Positions 29,086 through 39,495 are shown, counted from the stretch's first letter. The stretch: DNA of 64,000 nucleotides from Vreelandella piezotolerans (GCF_012427705.1 NZ_CP048602.1:2914001-2978000), one strand, 5' to 3'. Translations and numbers: made by a program. The notes: generated by a model from the letters alone, not told the origin.

Positions 29086-29938
29086 CCTGCTAGACCGCTT
29101 ACGGGAACGCTTGGAAGAGTTGAATCGCTCAGAGCGTAAAGTTGCGAACGTCATTCTGGAAGACCCCGCAGCGGCCACCAGCCTGAGCATCGCCAGCCTT
29201 GCTCAAGCGGCGAGCGTCAGTGAACCGACCGTCAACCGCTTCTGTCGCAACTTCGGCGCCAAGGGCTATCCCGATTTCAAAATCAAGCTGGCCCAGAGCT
29301 TGGCAGGCGGCACGCCCTACGTCACCCGTGCCGTCGAGCCGGGCGATAGCGCTACTCAGTACACCCATAAAATCTTTGGGGCGACCATTGCGGCGCTAGA
29401 CGAAGCGCAGCGGGAAGTGGACATGGCCGCCGTCGAAAGGATGGTGGATTACCTGACGCAAGCCAAACAGATCCACTTTTTTGGATTGGGCGCCTCCGGC
29501 GCCGTGGCGCAAGACGCCCAGCATAAGTTTTTCCGCTTCAACCTACCGGTGATGGCCTACGTCGACGTGCTGATGCAGCGAATGGTGGCAGCCGCTTGCC
29601 ATACCGGCGATGTGGTAGTGATCATCTCCTACACTGGGCGTACCCGTGAGCTGGTCGACATTGCCAAGGTAGCCAGGGAAGCAGGCGCCGTGGTGCTGGG
29701 CATCACCGCCCCCCACTCTCCGCTCGCTCAGGAGTGCACGGCCACGCTGGAAGTCGCCACCCCTGAAGATACCGACCACTACATGCCGATGACGTCTCGG
29801 GTCATTCAACTGACGCTGATCGATGCCCTGGCCACGGGTGTCACGCTCAGGCGCGGCGAAGATTTTCTGCCGCACCTAAAAAAGATCAAAGATAGCCTAC
29901 GCGACACCCGCTTTCCGGCAGAAAAGCCTGTCAAATAA
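29075..29938 (+). CDS. hexR: HexR-type transcriptional regulator (MurR/RpiR family)
   Basis: Repressor of glucose catabolism and related central-carbon genes in Pseudomonas and marine gammaproteobacteria, relieved by 2-keto-3-deoxy-6-phosphogluconate. The 287-residue reading uses ATG 29075 with GGAG nine bases upstream; an earlier codon at 29057 lies deeper in the EAL gene. An N-terminal helix-turn-helix ([22 protein letters not shown]) is followed by a SIS sugar-phosphate domain with [20 protein letters not shown] and [16 protein letters not shown]. Both closely resemble Pseudomonas HexR. Its usual neighbours zwf, pgl and edd are absent; instead it sits at the end of a two-component/c-di-GMP unit. 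Confidence 0.9.
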   Translation: MAHDLLDRLRERLEELNRSERKVANVILEDPAAATSLSIASLAQAASVSEPTVNRFCRNFGAKGYPDFKIKLAQSLAGGTPYVTRAVEPGDSATQYTHKIFGATIAALDEAQREVDMAAVERMVDYLTQAKQIHFFGLGASGAVAQDAQHKFFRFNLPVMAYVDVLMQRMVAAACHTGDVVVIISYTGRTRELVDIAKVAREAGAVVLGITAPHSPLAQECTATLEVATPEDTDHYMPMTSRVIQLTLIDALATGVTLRRGEDFLPHLKKIKDSLRDTRFPAEKPVK

Positions 29939-29948
29939 GCGATAGCAG

Positions 29949-30308
29949 TTACGCACCCACGGCCGTCGTCACGGTAATCTCGACTTTCAGCTCATCGGCA
30001 GGCATCGGCGCGCATACGCAGGTGCGTGCCGGTGCATGGCCTTCCGGTACCCAGGCATCCCATATCGCGTTCATGGCGGCGAAATCGCTGCCATCTTTCA
30101 AGTAAATCGTGGCGCTTAGCAGTTGTTCTCGGCTAGAGCCGATCTCTTTTAAAAGCGCATCGACGCGCGCCAGCATGCTCTCGGTTTGTGCTTTGATATC
30201 GCCATGGCGAGCCTCGGGGCCTGCTACCTGACCGCATAAATAGGCCACCCCCTGATGTATCACGGCACGGCTCATGCGGGCTTTTGTATCATGGCGCTGA
30301 ATATGCAT
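29949..30308 (-). CDS. RidA-family protein (YjgF/YER057c/UK114)
   Basis: A 119-residue protein of the Rid family; RidA proper hydrolyses reactive enamine/imine intermediates released by PLP enzymes. Visible: [21 protein letters not shown] near the N-terminus and late [20 protein letters not shown], in which the arginine before TCV is the residue that positions the substrate carboxylate in active members. The wording of the loop places it in a non-RidA Rid subfamily of the kind found beside amino-acid catabolic genes. It converges on hexR with a 10-base gap and no visible terminator. Confidence 0.88.
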   Translation of the reverse strand: MHIQRHDTKARMSRAVIHQGVAYLCGQVAGPEARHGDIKAQTESMLARVDALLKEIGSSREQLLSATIYLKDGSDFAAMNAIWDAWVPEGHAPARTCVCAPMPADELKVEITVTTAVGA

Positions 30309-30365
30309 AGATCGAACTCCTGGCTAGATGAAAAAAAGCAGTGTAAACCGCTATGCCGCCGCTGC

Positions 30366-30866
30366 CTACGCTTCGTTAGCCAGCGAGTATGAGGTAGGCA
30401 CGGGGCGATGCTCGAACACCCGGCGCAACACGAAACTCGTATGGGCGCCGGTGACGCCTTCGATGCGGTTGATCACATGGAGCAGCAGGTGTTGATAATC
30501 GTCCATGTCTCTCACCAGAATTTTGAGCTGAAAATCCGCCGCTTGCCCGGTAATGATCAAACACTCCACCACGTTGGGAATGTTACGGATATGACGCTCG
30601 AAGTTATCGAAGCGCTCGGGGGTGTGCTGATCCATCGAGATATGCAGCAGCGCCATGAGTTGAAAGCCGAGCGGCCGCGCATCGACCACCGCTCGATACT
30701 GGGTGATCAAGCCGTGCTCTTCCAGGGCTCGCACGCGCCGTAAGCACGGCGAAGGGGACAGTCCAATGCGTTCGGCCAGTTCCTGATTGCTGATACGCCC
30801 CTCCTGTTGCAACACGTCGAGGATGCGGCGATCAAAACGGTCGAGGGTCAAAGGCGCGTTGGCCAC
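30366..30866 (-). CDS. Lrp/AsnC-family transcriptional regulator
   Basis: A 166-residue feast/famine regulator. I choose GTG 30866, which has AGGAG eight bases upstream, over a TTG at 30884. The N-terminal HTH reads LDVLQQEGRISNQELAERIGLSPSPCLRRVRALEE; the C-terminal RAM ligand-binding domain follows with VVECLIITGQAADFQLKILVRD. It is divergent from leuA across about 250 bases, so control of leuA or of itself by a branched-chain amino acid is a reasonable inference. It is a different protein from DoeX at 62862 (no more similar than family members usually are). Confidence 0.9.
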   Translation of the reverse strand: MANAPLTLDRFDRRILDVLQQEGRISNQELAERIGLSPSPCLRRVRALEEHGLITQYRAVVDARPLGFQLMALLHISMDQHTPERFDNFERHIRNIPNVVECLIITGQAADFQLKILVRDMDDYQHLLLHVINRIEGVTGAHTSFVLRRVFEHRPVPTSYSLANEA

Positions 30867-31115
30867 AGCGATATCTCCTACCAAAATAAGAATTTAATTC
30901 GATATATTCTGCCATTTTTTTGCGCTAACGCCATATTTTCGCAATAACCTTTCGCGCCATGTGTCGTAGACTATGTTGACTGCCAAAAGCAGTCCTCGAT
31001 TGACGCCTTACCCAGGCGTCCTCCCTAGGCTCTCCCTGACCCGGAAGAGCACGCCACAGCGGCTTGCGCCACCAGCGGCCGCCCCAAACAACTCACCGTT
31101 CTCAGGAAATTCACC

Positions 31116-32801
31116 ATGCCTGCTTTTGATCATCGCAAATATCGTCCTGCTCCCCGGGTGCCCGCGTTCGACCGTCAGTGGCCCGACCGGGAGCTGACTC
31201 AAGCGCCCATCTGGGTGAGTGAAGACCTACGCGATGGCAACCAGGCCCTGCTCGAGCCGATGACGGTAGAGCAGAAACAGCGCTTCTGGCATCAGATCAT
31301 CAAGGTCGGTATCAAAGAAGTGATGGTCGGCTTTCCCTCCGCCAGCCAGCCGGATTACGATTTCGTGCGCTGGCTGATCGAAGAGGATCAAATTCCTGAC
31401 GACGTGACCATCGCCGTGCTCGTGCAGTGCCGCGAACACCTGATCGAAAAAACGTTTGCGTCATTGGTGGGCGTCAAGCGCGCCATCATCCACCTGTACA
31501 ACTCCACGTCCACGATCCAACGGGAGCGGGTGTTCGAGATGGATCGCGACGGTATCACCGATATCGCCGTGCAAGGCGCAACGTGGGTCAAGACCTATGC
31601 GGCCCAATACCCCGACGTCGATTGGCGCTTCCAGTACTCGCCGGAGAGCTTCTCCAGCACCGAGATCGATTTCTCCCTGGCCATCTGCGAAGCGGTGATG
31701 GATGTCTGGCAGCCCACCCCAGACAACAAGTGCATTCTCAACCTGCCCACCACCGTGGAAGTGGCAGGCCCCCACCATCACGCCGATCAGATCGAGTACT
31801 TCTGCCAGCACATCAGTCGCCGCGATAGCGTGATCATTTCGGTGCATACCCATAATGATCGGGGTGGTGCCGTAGCGTCGGCAGAGCTTGCACTACTGGC
31901 GGGGGCCGACCGTGTCGAAGGCACCTTACTGGGAAACGGTGAACGCACCGGCAACATGGATATCGTTACGCTGGCCATGAACCTCTACAGCCAGGGTATC
32001 GATCCCAAGCTGGATCTTTCCAACCCCGACGAGATCATTCAGGTGGTGCACGAGTGTACAGGGATTGCCATGCATCCCCGTCACCCCTGGGTAGGTGAGA
32101 TGGTGTATACCGCCTTTTCTGGCAGTCACCAGGATGCGATTCGTAAATCGCTCAAGCACCAAAAACCCGACGAACCGTGGCAAGTGGCCTATTTGCCCAT
32201 CGACCCGCACGATATCGGGCGGGACTATCAAGCCGTCATTCGGGTTAACAGCCAGTCGGGCAAAGGCGGCATGGCCTTTCTGTTGGAGCGCGACTACGGC
32301 ATCAGCCTGCCTCGTTGGATGATGCTCGCGCTGGCCCCCTACGTACAACAAGAGAGCGAACGCCGTAATAGCGAGCTCTCCAGCGAAATGATTCGACAGG
32401 TGATGTTCGACCATTTCTCCCATGGTGCGCCGCTGTCCCTCGCCGACTATCGACTCTCGAAGGGACAGCAGGAAGGGATCGACATCACGCTGTGGCAGGG
32501 TGCCGACACGCTGCGCTTATCAGGGACCGGAAATGGCGCCATGTCGTCGTTCACCGATGCCTGGAGACGCCATACGGGTAGCCACGTCGCCATTCTCGAT
32601 TACAGCGAACACTCACTGGGCGGCGACAGCGAAGCCAACGCCATTGCCTTCGTGCAGCTCAACATCGATGGTCAGCGGGTGTGTGCCGTAGCGGAGGATA
32701 GCGATACGGTGAGCGCATCGCTCAAAGCCGTGCTGTCGGGGATTAATGCGACTCAGCCCGCTCGCGCCGAGCAGCGGGAAGTGGCTAGTAGCACCGCCTG
32801 A
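31116..32801 (+). CDS. leuA: 2-isopropylmalate synthase
   Basis: First committed step of leucine synthesis: condenses acetyl-CoA with 2-ketoisovalerate. The 561-residue length and the opening PIWVSEDLRDGNQALLEPM place it in the longer LeuA type 2 group, like the Pseudomonas and actinobacterial enzymes. The catalytic barrel has HLYNSTSTIQRERVF, IISVHTHNDRGGAVASAELALLAGADRVEGTL (metal-binding HTHND) and LGNGERTGNMD. The C-terminal LeuA allosteric dimer domain begins near residue 440 and would bind leucine. The 249-base upstream gap contains a short hairpin (GACGCC/GGCGTC, 31002-31020), but I find no leader peptide with a run of leucine codons. Confidence 0.95.
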   Translation: MPAFDHRKYRPAPRVPAFDRQWPDRELTQAPIWVSEDLRDGNQALLEPMTVEQKQRFWHQIIKVGIKEVMVGFPSASQPDYDFVRWLIEEDQIPDDVTIAVLVQCREHLIEKTFASLVGVKRAIIHLYNSTSTIQRERVFEMDRDGITDIAVQGATWVKTYAAQYPDVDWRFQYSPESFSSTEIDFSLAICEAVMDVWQPTPDNKCILNLPTTVEVAGPHHHADQIEYFCQHISRRDSVIISVHTHNDRGGAVASAELALLAGADRVEGTLLGNGERTGNMDIVTLAMNLYSQGIDPKLDLSNPDEIIQVVHECTGIAMHPRHPWVGEMVYTAFSGSHQDAIRKSLKHQKPDEPWQVAYLPIDPHDIGRDYQAVIRVNSQSGKGGMAFLLERDYGISLPRWMMLALAPYVQQESERRNSELSSEMIRQVMFDHFSHGAPLSLADYRLSKGQQEGIDITLWQGADTLRLSGTGNGAMSSFTDAWRRHTGSHVAILDYSEHSLGGDSEANAIAFVQLNIDGQRVCAVAEDSDTVSASLKAVLSGINATQPARAEQREVASSTA

Positions 32802-32808
32802 TCGGTAC

Positions 32809-32839
32809 CCCGGCCGCTGCCAAACGCGCGGCGGCCGGG
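32809..32839. terminator. Hairpin between convergent leuA and usp genes
   Basis: CCCGGCCGC (32809-32817) pairs with GCGGCCGGG (32831-32839) around a 13-base loop. There is no T-run on either side, so this is a GC hairpin that may slow or stop transcription; function is inferred from its position in a 54-base convergent gap. Confidence 0.5.
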
Positions 32840-32855
32840 CGACCATCGCTTTACA

Positions 32856-33710
32856 TCAGCGTAAAATCAACACCGGTAAGTGGGCATTACGCAACATCGC
32901 CGTGGTAGTGCTACCCACCAGCAGATGACGAATGCGCGAGTGACCGTACGCGCCCATCACGAGCAGGTCGATCCCTTTTTCCTCTTTATAAGCACGCAGC
33001 GCTTCTTCGACGTCTCCCGCTCGAATGGCGCCTTCGGTGTGGTGTCCTGCCGACCGAAGCGTCTCGGTGGCCCACTCGAGCTGCGAGCGATTCTCGGCGG
33101 TTTCGGCCCCCACGATCACCACGTGACACTCAGCGCCTTCGAATAGCGGGCTTTTTGCCAGCATTTCTACCCCTTTGCGGGCGGTTTTGCTGCCATCGAA
33201 GGCCATCAGAATGCGCTTGGGTGGGGCGAATGCCTTCGGCACCATTAATATGGGCCGATGCAGCTCGCGAACGACGCGCTCGAGGTTAGACCCTAGATGG
33301 CCGCTGGCCTGGTGCGCCGTTTCTCCTCGTTTGCCGAGCACCAACAGGCGGAGCTCTTTTTCATGCTCCGCCAAGGTATCCACCAGCGTGCCGTTACGCT
33401 GCATGCAGGGAGTGTCTGCAAAACCGGCTGCCTCGCTGCGCGCTTTGGCAGCATCCAGCATCAAGCGCCCCTGCTCGCGGGCGAGTTTTCCCCGCTGTTC
33501 TTCGATGTCCGAAAGCTGCTCCAATAGGTGCTCGCGGGTACCTAGGCCAAGATGGCCGGTCAGATCGGGCTCGGCGACTTGGGCATGGTTATCGACGGTG
33601 TGCAGAAAACGCAGCGGTGCCGAGAGCGCCGTGGCGGCCCACACCGCATAGTCACAGACACTTTCTGAGTAGTGGGAACCATCGATGGCGGCTAACACGT
33701 AGTCAGACAT
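32856..33710 (-). CDS. Universal stress protein with two Usp domains
   Basis: A 284-residue tandem universal stress protein of the UspE kind. Domain 1 spans about residues 1-150 (VLAAIDGSHYSESVCDYAVW) and domain 2 about 155-284 (RILMAFDGSKTARKGVEML). The ATP-binding pattern G-x2-G-x9-G-(S/T) is visible in domain 2 (VMGAYGHSRIRHLLVGSTT) and a looser form in domain 1 (VLGKRGETAHQASGHLGSN). Such proteins are induced by starvation and stress. It is monocistronic and divergent from the crcB pair. Confidence 0.92.
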   Translation of the reverse strand: MSDYVLAAIDGSHYSESVCDYAVWAATALSAPLRFLHTVDNHAQVAEPDLTGHLGLGTREHLLEQLSDIEEQRGKLAREQGRLMLDAAKARSEAAGFADTPCMQRNGTLVDTLAEHEKELRLLVLGKRGETAHQASGHLGSNLERVVRELHRPILMVPKAFAPPKRILMAFDGSKTARKGVEMLAKSPLFEGAECHVVIVGAETAENRSQLEWATETLRSAGHHTEGAIRAGDVEEALRAYKEEKGIDLLVMGAYGHSRIRHLLVGSTTTAMLRNAHLPVLILR

Positions 33711-33895
33711 GAGGGCGTCTCCTTACACGGATACATGAACAGTGATCGTCACTCTGACTCTTTTGTACACGATGAGGCGGATCGGCAACACCGTAGCACC
33801 GGCTTTTTTGAGTAATGGCCGACTTCTGCGTCCCTCCCGTCGCAATGCTACACTTAGCCGCCTAGCGATTTCACCACGACAGCGCGAGGCGTAGC

Positions 33896-34273
33896 ATGGG
33901 GCACGGCATCACGAGTCTATTACTCGTCGCACTGGGCGGTGCACTGGGAGGATTGGGACGCTTTGCGATCTCCAATACCATGGCCCGCTTACTGGGCAAC
34001 GCCTTCCCCTGGGGAACACTCGTCGTCAACGCTAGCGGAGCGCTGCTGGCAGGCTGGCTGCTAGGCGTTTACGGCGTGCCCAACACTCAGCCGTTCTGGC
34101 TATTGGCGGTAGCGGGCCTGCTCGGCGGCTATACCACGGTATCGTCGTTTAGCTTGCAGACCCTCGAGCTATGGCAGCGCGGCCAGGCGATGCGCGCTGC
34201 CCTCAACATGGTCGCCACGCTACTGTTGGGCGTCGCCACGGCAGCGCTGGGCTGGTGGCTGGCCCAGGCTTGA
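33896..34273 (+). CDS. crcB: Fluoride efflux channel CrcB/Fluc, first copy
   Basis: A small fluoride channel of 125 residues with four transmembrane helices that lowers cytoplasmic fluoride. Motifs: LGGLGRF in helix 1, PWGTLVVNASGALLAGW in helix 2, and GLLGGYTTVSSFSLQT in helix 3 with the track residues. Its positive charges sit in the loops after helices 1 and 3 (Arg-rich QRGQAMRAA), so the positive-inside rule predicts the N-terminus outside. It is 18 bases upstream of a second crcB. I see no fluoride riboswitch (GGNGATGG core) in the 185 bases before it. Confidence 0.93.
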   Translation: MGHGITSLLLVALGGALGGLGRFAISNTMARLLGNAFPWGTLVVNASGALLAGWLLGVYGVPNTQPFWLLAVAGLLGGYTTVSSFSLQTLELWQRGQAMRAALNMVATLLLGVATAALGWWLAQA

Positions 34274-34291
34274 AGAGCAGAGGAGCCCTCG

Positions 34292-34687
34292 ATGAATCTT
34301 AACGCCTATCTTGCCGTTGGCCTTGGCAGCGCTCTGGGCAGCGTGCTGCGCTATGGCGTTTCGCTGGCGTCGATGGCCGTGCTGGGTGGCCACTTCCCTT
34401 GGGGGACATTGCTGGTCAACGTGTTGGGTTCTTGCTTCATCGGCTGGCTCGCCGCGACGACGACCCGCCTGCCCCAAAGCGCGCTGGCACGACAGCAACC
34501 GCTGCTAATGGCAGGTTTCTGCGGGGGATTCACCACCTTCTCACTGTTTAGCCTGGAAACGCTGCACTTGGCCCAGCAGGGCAGCCTAGGGCTGGCGCTG
34601 CTCTACGGTATAGGCAGCTTACCGCTGTGCGTAGCCGCCGCCTGGATGGGCGAGCGCTTGGCCTTTTTAAACCAACCAGTGGCCTAA
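34292..34687 (+). CDS. crcB: Fluoride efflux channel CrcB/Fluc, second copy
   Basis: A 131-residue CrcB paralogue with PWGTLLVNVLGSCFIGW and GFCGGFTTFSLFSLET. Here the charges are in the loop between helices 2 and 3 (TTRLPQSALARQQ) and at the C-terminus (MGERLAF), the reverse of the first copy. Many bacteria make one dual-topology CrcB homodimer, while others encode two single-topology subunits that pair antiparallel. The charge pattern suggests this locus is of the two-subunit kind. It is followed four bases later by a transporter gene with a TTG start. Confidence 0.93.
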   Translation: MNLNAYLAVGLGSALGSVLRYGVSLASMAVLGGHFPWGTLLVNVLGSCFIGWLAATTTRLPQSALARQQPLLMAGFCGGFTTFSLFSLETLHLAQQGSLGLALLYGIGSLPLCVAAAWMGERLAFLNQPVA

Positions 34688-34691
34688 GCTC

Positions 34692-35681
34692 TTGATACGT
34701 GAACAGCTCGAACAGCAGCAGTCATGGATTTATCTGGCGTTTATCGCGCTCGGACTTTGCCTTGGCCTATTGGCTCCAGAACCAATGGCAGCGTTTGAGC
34801 AGGCACTATGGCCGCTGCTCGGTTTACTGCTCTTCGCCACGTTCACCCAAATCCCGCTGCTGCAAATAAAGCAGGGTCTTCAAGATACGCGCTTCATAGC
34901 GGCGCTGTTGATAGGTAATTTTGTCGTGATTCCTGCACTGCTGGGGGTGTTGGTGGTGTGGATTCCCTTGCCGCTGCCCGTGCTGGCAGGCGTTTTATTG
35001 GTGCTGCTGATGCCTTGCACCGACTGGTTTATTACCTTTACGCACTTAGGCCAAGGCGACGCAGCCCGCGCCATTGCCGCGACACCCCTTTTATTGCTCG
35101 TGCAGATGGTGGCACTACCTGCCTATCTATGGCTATTGCTAGGCAGCGAATGGTTGCAATTAACACTCTCCCCTACGTTACTGAGCGCCTTTTTGAGCTT
35201 AATAGTGCTGCCCCTGCTGCTCGCCTGGCTCACGGAGCGCGCAGCGCAGAGATCCGCCACTATCGAACGGGCTACCCGAGCACTGGGATGGATGCCGGTA
35301 CCGCTTTTAGCCTGCGTGTTGCTGATCATTGCGGCGACTCAGGTCACACAGGTGTTGACCCTGCGTCAGCTACTCGGGCACGCAGTGTTGATCTTCATAG
35401 GCTTCTTGATCGTCGCGGCGCTGCTCGGCAAAGCGCTTGGCCACCTCTTTCAACTGCCGCCCACCAGCACACGCACACTGGTGTTTAGCTTCGGCACCCG
35501 TAATTCCTTCGTCATGCTGCCCATCGCTCTCACCCTACCCAATGGCTGGCAAGCCGCGGTGGTCATCATCGTGTGCCAATCGCTGGTCGAGTTACTGGGT
35601 ATGGTGGCATACCTTCGCTGGGTACCGAAGCGTCTAATTCCCAGCAAAGACACAAAAAAAGCCGACGCTCACGGCAAGTAA
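34692..35681 (+). CDS. Arsenic-resistance/bile-acid-sodium-symporter-like membrane protein (Acr3/BASS fold)
   Basis: A 329-residue inner-membrane protein with about ten hydrophobic helices. The segment LLMPCTDWFITFTHLGQGDAARAIAATPLLLLVQMVAL fits the Acr3-like branch of the BART superfamily, usually annotated as an arsenic resistance protein, with FSFGTRNSFVMLPIALTLP near the C-terminus. The start is a TTG at 34692 with no strong ribosome-binding site, four bases after crcB, suggesting coupling. No arsR or arsC is nearby, so the exported ion is unproven. Its last codons overlap the terminator hairpin of the opposing SulP gene. Confidence 0.75.
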   Translation: MIREQLEQQQSWIYLAFIALGLCLGLLAPEPMAAFEQALWPLLGLLLFATFTQIPLLQIKQGLQDTRFIAALLIGNFVVIPALLGVLVVWIPLPLPVLAGVLLVLLMPCTDWFITFTHLGQGDAARAIAATPLLLLVQMVALPAYLWLLLGSEWLQLTLSPTLLSAFLSLIVLPLLLAWLTERAAQRSATIERATRALGWMPVPLLACVLLIIAATQVTQVLTLRQLLGHAVLIFIGFLIVAALLGKALGHLFQLPPTSTRTLVFSFGTRNSFVMLPIALTLPNGWQAAVVIIVCQSLVELLGMVAYLRWVPKRLIPSKDTKKADAHGK

Positions 35682-35689
35682 GCGTCGGC
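35654..35689 (-). terminator. SulP-gene terminator lying inside the end of the opposing gene
   Basis: On the minus strand GCCGACGCT (35689-35681) pairs with AGCGTCGGC (35669-35661) and is followed by seven T residues. It terminates the leftward SulP transcript while coding for the last residues of the rightward transporter. Confidence 0.88.
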
Positions 35690-35711
35690 GATGACAGGAT
35701 GCCCGTGAGGA

Positions 35712-37202
<1,491 letters not shown>

Positions 37203-37702
37203 TCAGGGAGTCCATGGTTTGAGGTTTAAAGATAGTGCGTGCCATAGCCGCACAGAGGCAGCAAATGAGCACACATTAGTCATAGCTTGTCGAATGAATG
37301 CTACCGAACGAAGACGCACACGCGTCGGTAGCCAAATAGCGGCATCGGAGTGCCATAGCGCCGGGATGACGCGACAAGCATCATGGCGCTGATAAGGAGG
37401 GAAAAACCTAGGGTGGAGTCATCAGCCCTGAAGTCGGCAGAGCAATGAATGCCCATGCATTGTTCATTATGGTTACACCTTGCTGTTCTATCATCGTTAT
37501 TCAGGCGAGAGGCCAGACGTGCTGGTCGCCGTGAGCGCGGCATTCTACCAGCAAACAGGCCGATTGACACCCGCCTCCCTAGACGTTTAGACGATGACCT
37601 GCCCCCTAAGCTTGGCTTACCATGGCACTTGCATGGCGATATTACCGTCGCCTTCTCGACATCTTGATTCTTTCCCACGCTATCGAACGAGAGGACCCGC
37701 AC
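37203..37702. other. Intergenic region without a supportable gene
   Basis: This 500-base gap separates the divergent SulP and isocitrate dehydrogenase genes. It must carry both promoters, but I cannot identify -35/-10 pairs with confidence. Open frames in it have no recognisable protein character, and no tRNA or strong hairpin is visible. Confidence 0.5.
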
Positions 37703-38716
37703 ATGAGCCAGACAGTCGCAGTGATCAAAGGTGATGGCATCGGCCCTGAGATCATGGACGCCACCCTGCAAGTGCTCGACGCACTCGAGTGCGGGTTGAC
37801 CTACGAATTCATCGACGCGGGCTTGGTCGCGCTAGACAAACACGGCACGCTCATCCCGCAATCCTCGCTGGATGCCATCGAAAAGCACGGTATCGCTCTG
37901 AAAGGCCCGCTCACCACGCCGATTGGGAAGGGATTTTCATCGATCAACGTACAGCTACGCCGCCACTTCGATCTCTATGCCAACGTGCGTCCCGCCATCA
38001 GCTTTCCGGGCACGCGCTCCCGTTACGACGATATCGACATGATCACCGTGCGGGAAAACACCGAAGGGGCCTACCTCTCCGATGGCCAGGAGATGATTGA
38101 CGACGGCAACACCGGCATTTCAGTGATCAAAGTGACCCGCCAAGGCTCCGAGCGCATCGTGCGTTACGCCTTTGAACTCGCCAAGCAAAACGGCCGCAAG
38201 AAAGTCACTGCCGTTCACAAAGCCAACATCATCAAAACCAGCTCCGGCCTGTTTTTGGACGTAGCCCGCGACATCGCCAGCGAGTATCCCGAGATCGAAT
38301 TCCAAGAGATGATCGTGGATAACGCCTGTATGCAGCTGGTCATGAACCCTCATCAGTTCGATGTGGTGGTCACCACCAACCTATTTGGCGATATTCTATC
38401 CGACCTCTGCGCCGGTCTCGTAGGCGGTTTGGGCCTCGCCCCAGGGGCGAACATCGGTGAGAAAGCAGCTATTTTCGAAGCGGTACACGGCTCAGCCCCC
38501 GACATTGCAGGCAAGAAAATTGCCAACCCCTGTGCCCTACTGCTCGCCGCCGCCCAGATGCTCGACCATCTCGGCATGACCGCCAAGGGGGATGCCATTC
38601 GTCAGGGGATTCGCGCCGTGCTCGAAAACCGCCGCGACATGGTGACACCCGATATGGGCGGCACCGGCACTACCGATACTTTTGCCCAGGCGCTCGTAGA
38701 ACACTTGCAACGCTGA
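37703..38716 (+). CDS. Isocitrate dehydrogenase, NAD-type (short form)
   Basis: Oxidative decarboxylation of isocitrate to 2-oxoglutarate in the TCA cycle. The 337-residue reading starts at ATG 37703 with AGAGGA eight bases upstream; the frame is open to 37622 but without start signals. It belongs to the short isocitrate/isopropylmalate dehydrogenase class: IKGDGIGPEIM, FSSINVQLRRHFDLYANVRPA, MITVRENTEGAYLSDGQEM and DGLAGGL-type late motifs. The TVRENTEGAY loop matches NAD-linked isocitrate dehydrogenases of bacteria and mitochondria, not LeuB (which lacks ENTEGAY). Cofactor preference is inferred from that similarity. Confidence 0.88.
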   Translation: MSQTVAVIKGDGIGPEIMDATLQVLDALECGLTYEFIDAGLVALDKHGTLIPQSSLDAIEKHGIALKGPLTTPIGKGFSSINVQLRRHFDLYANVRPAISFPGTRSRYDDIDMITVRENTEGAYLSDGQEMIDDGNTGISVIKVTRQGSERIVRYAFELAKQNGRKKVTAVHKANIIKTSSGLFLDVARDIASEYPEIEFQEMIVDNACMQLVMNPHQFDVVVTTNLFGDILSDLCAGLVGGLGLAPGANIGEKAAIFEAVHGSAPDIAGKKIANPCALLLAAAQMLDHLGMTAKGDAIRQGIRAVLENRRDMVTPDMGGTGTTDTFAQALVEHLQR

Positions 38717-38718
38717 GC

Positions 38719-39495
38719 CTAGCCCAGCCACACATCGAGAAACAGCATGATCACCAAGCCCATCGCCAGGCCAAACGTCGCTTTCTTCTGATGGCCGCAG
38801 CGGTGGGTTTCGGGAATGATTTCATGGCTGATCACATAGAGCATGGCCCCTGCCGCAAACGCCAACCCCCAAGGCAGCAGTACTTGGGAGACGGTGACGA
38901 CGCTAGCACCAAAGAGCCCCCCAATCGGTTCGATGAGCCCGGTCAGCGCGGCGATCGACCAGGAGCGCCACTTGGAGTAACCCTCGCCCATCAGCGCGAC
39001 GGCCACCGCCAGCCCTTCCGGCATGTTCTGTAAGCCAATACCTATCGCTAGCGGCATACCTCCTTCTAGGCCATTGGCACCAAAACCAACGCCGACCGCT
39101 AACCCTTCCGGCAGATTGTGAATCGCAATGGCAAACACGAATAGCCAAACGCGGCGCAGCGATGCGGCTTCGGGCCCTTCCCGCCCCTGTTGAAAGTGCT
39201 CGTGGGGCAACCCCTCGTTGAGTAAGGCAAGGGCACCCATACCTAGCAAAATGGCAGTGCAGACGAGAGCCGCAGGCACCGGCCCGCCAGCATAGTAAAT
39301 CTCAGCGGCGTCGAGTGCGGGAATGATCAGTGAAAAAAACGAGGCCGCCAGCATCACACCCGCGGCAAAACCCAGCGCTAAATCTCGAAACCCTCGACTC
39401 GGCGTGGTTCCCAGCAGTACTGGCAGAGCCCCCACTGCGGTCAATGACCCCGCCACCAAACTCCCTACGACTCCTAGTACCAGCGTATTTTCCAT
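38719..39495 (-). CDS. ZIP-family divalent metal transporter
   Basis: A 258-residue inner-membrane protein of the ZIP family (GufA/ZupT-like), expected to import zinc or other divalent cations. It has eight hydrophobic segments. The metal path is visible in IAIHNLPEGLAVGVGFG (helix 4) and GIGLQNMPEGLAVAVAL (helix 5). A cytoplasmic His-rich patch DHRCGHQKK-like segment (PETHRCGHQKKATFG) lies before the last helix. It converges on the isocitrate dehydrogenase with two bases between stops. I see no Zur-like operator upstream. Confidence 0.9.
   Translation of the reverse strand: MENTLVLGVVGSLVAGSLTAVGALPVLLGTTPSRGFRDLALGFAAGVMLAASFFSLIIPALDAAEIYYAGGPVPAALVCTAILLGMGALALLNEGLPHEHFQQGREGPEAASLRRVWLFVFAIAIHNLPEGLAVGVGFGANGLEGGMPLAIGIGLQNMPEGLAVAVALMGEGYSKWRSWSIAALTGLIEPIGGLFGASVVTVSQVLLPWGLAFAAGAMLYVISHEIIPETHRCGHQKKATFGLAMGLVIMLFLDVWLG

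Noticed and set aside
30973..31115. Possible leucine leader peptide and attenuator before leuA
   Set aside because: A short frame contains some leucines, but no run of leucine codons precedes a terminator/antiterminator pair; only one small hairpin is visible.
33711..33895. Possible fluoride riboswitch before crcB
   Set aside because: The conserved GGNGATGG core and the downstream pairing element are not present.
37301..37771. A 156-residue minus-strand open frame between SulP and isocitrate dehydrogenase
   Set aside because: Overlaps the start of the well-supported isocitrate dehydrogenase on the other strand, has no start signals and no protein-like composition.
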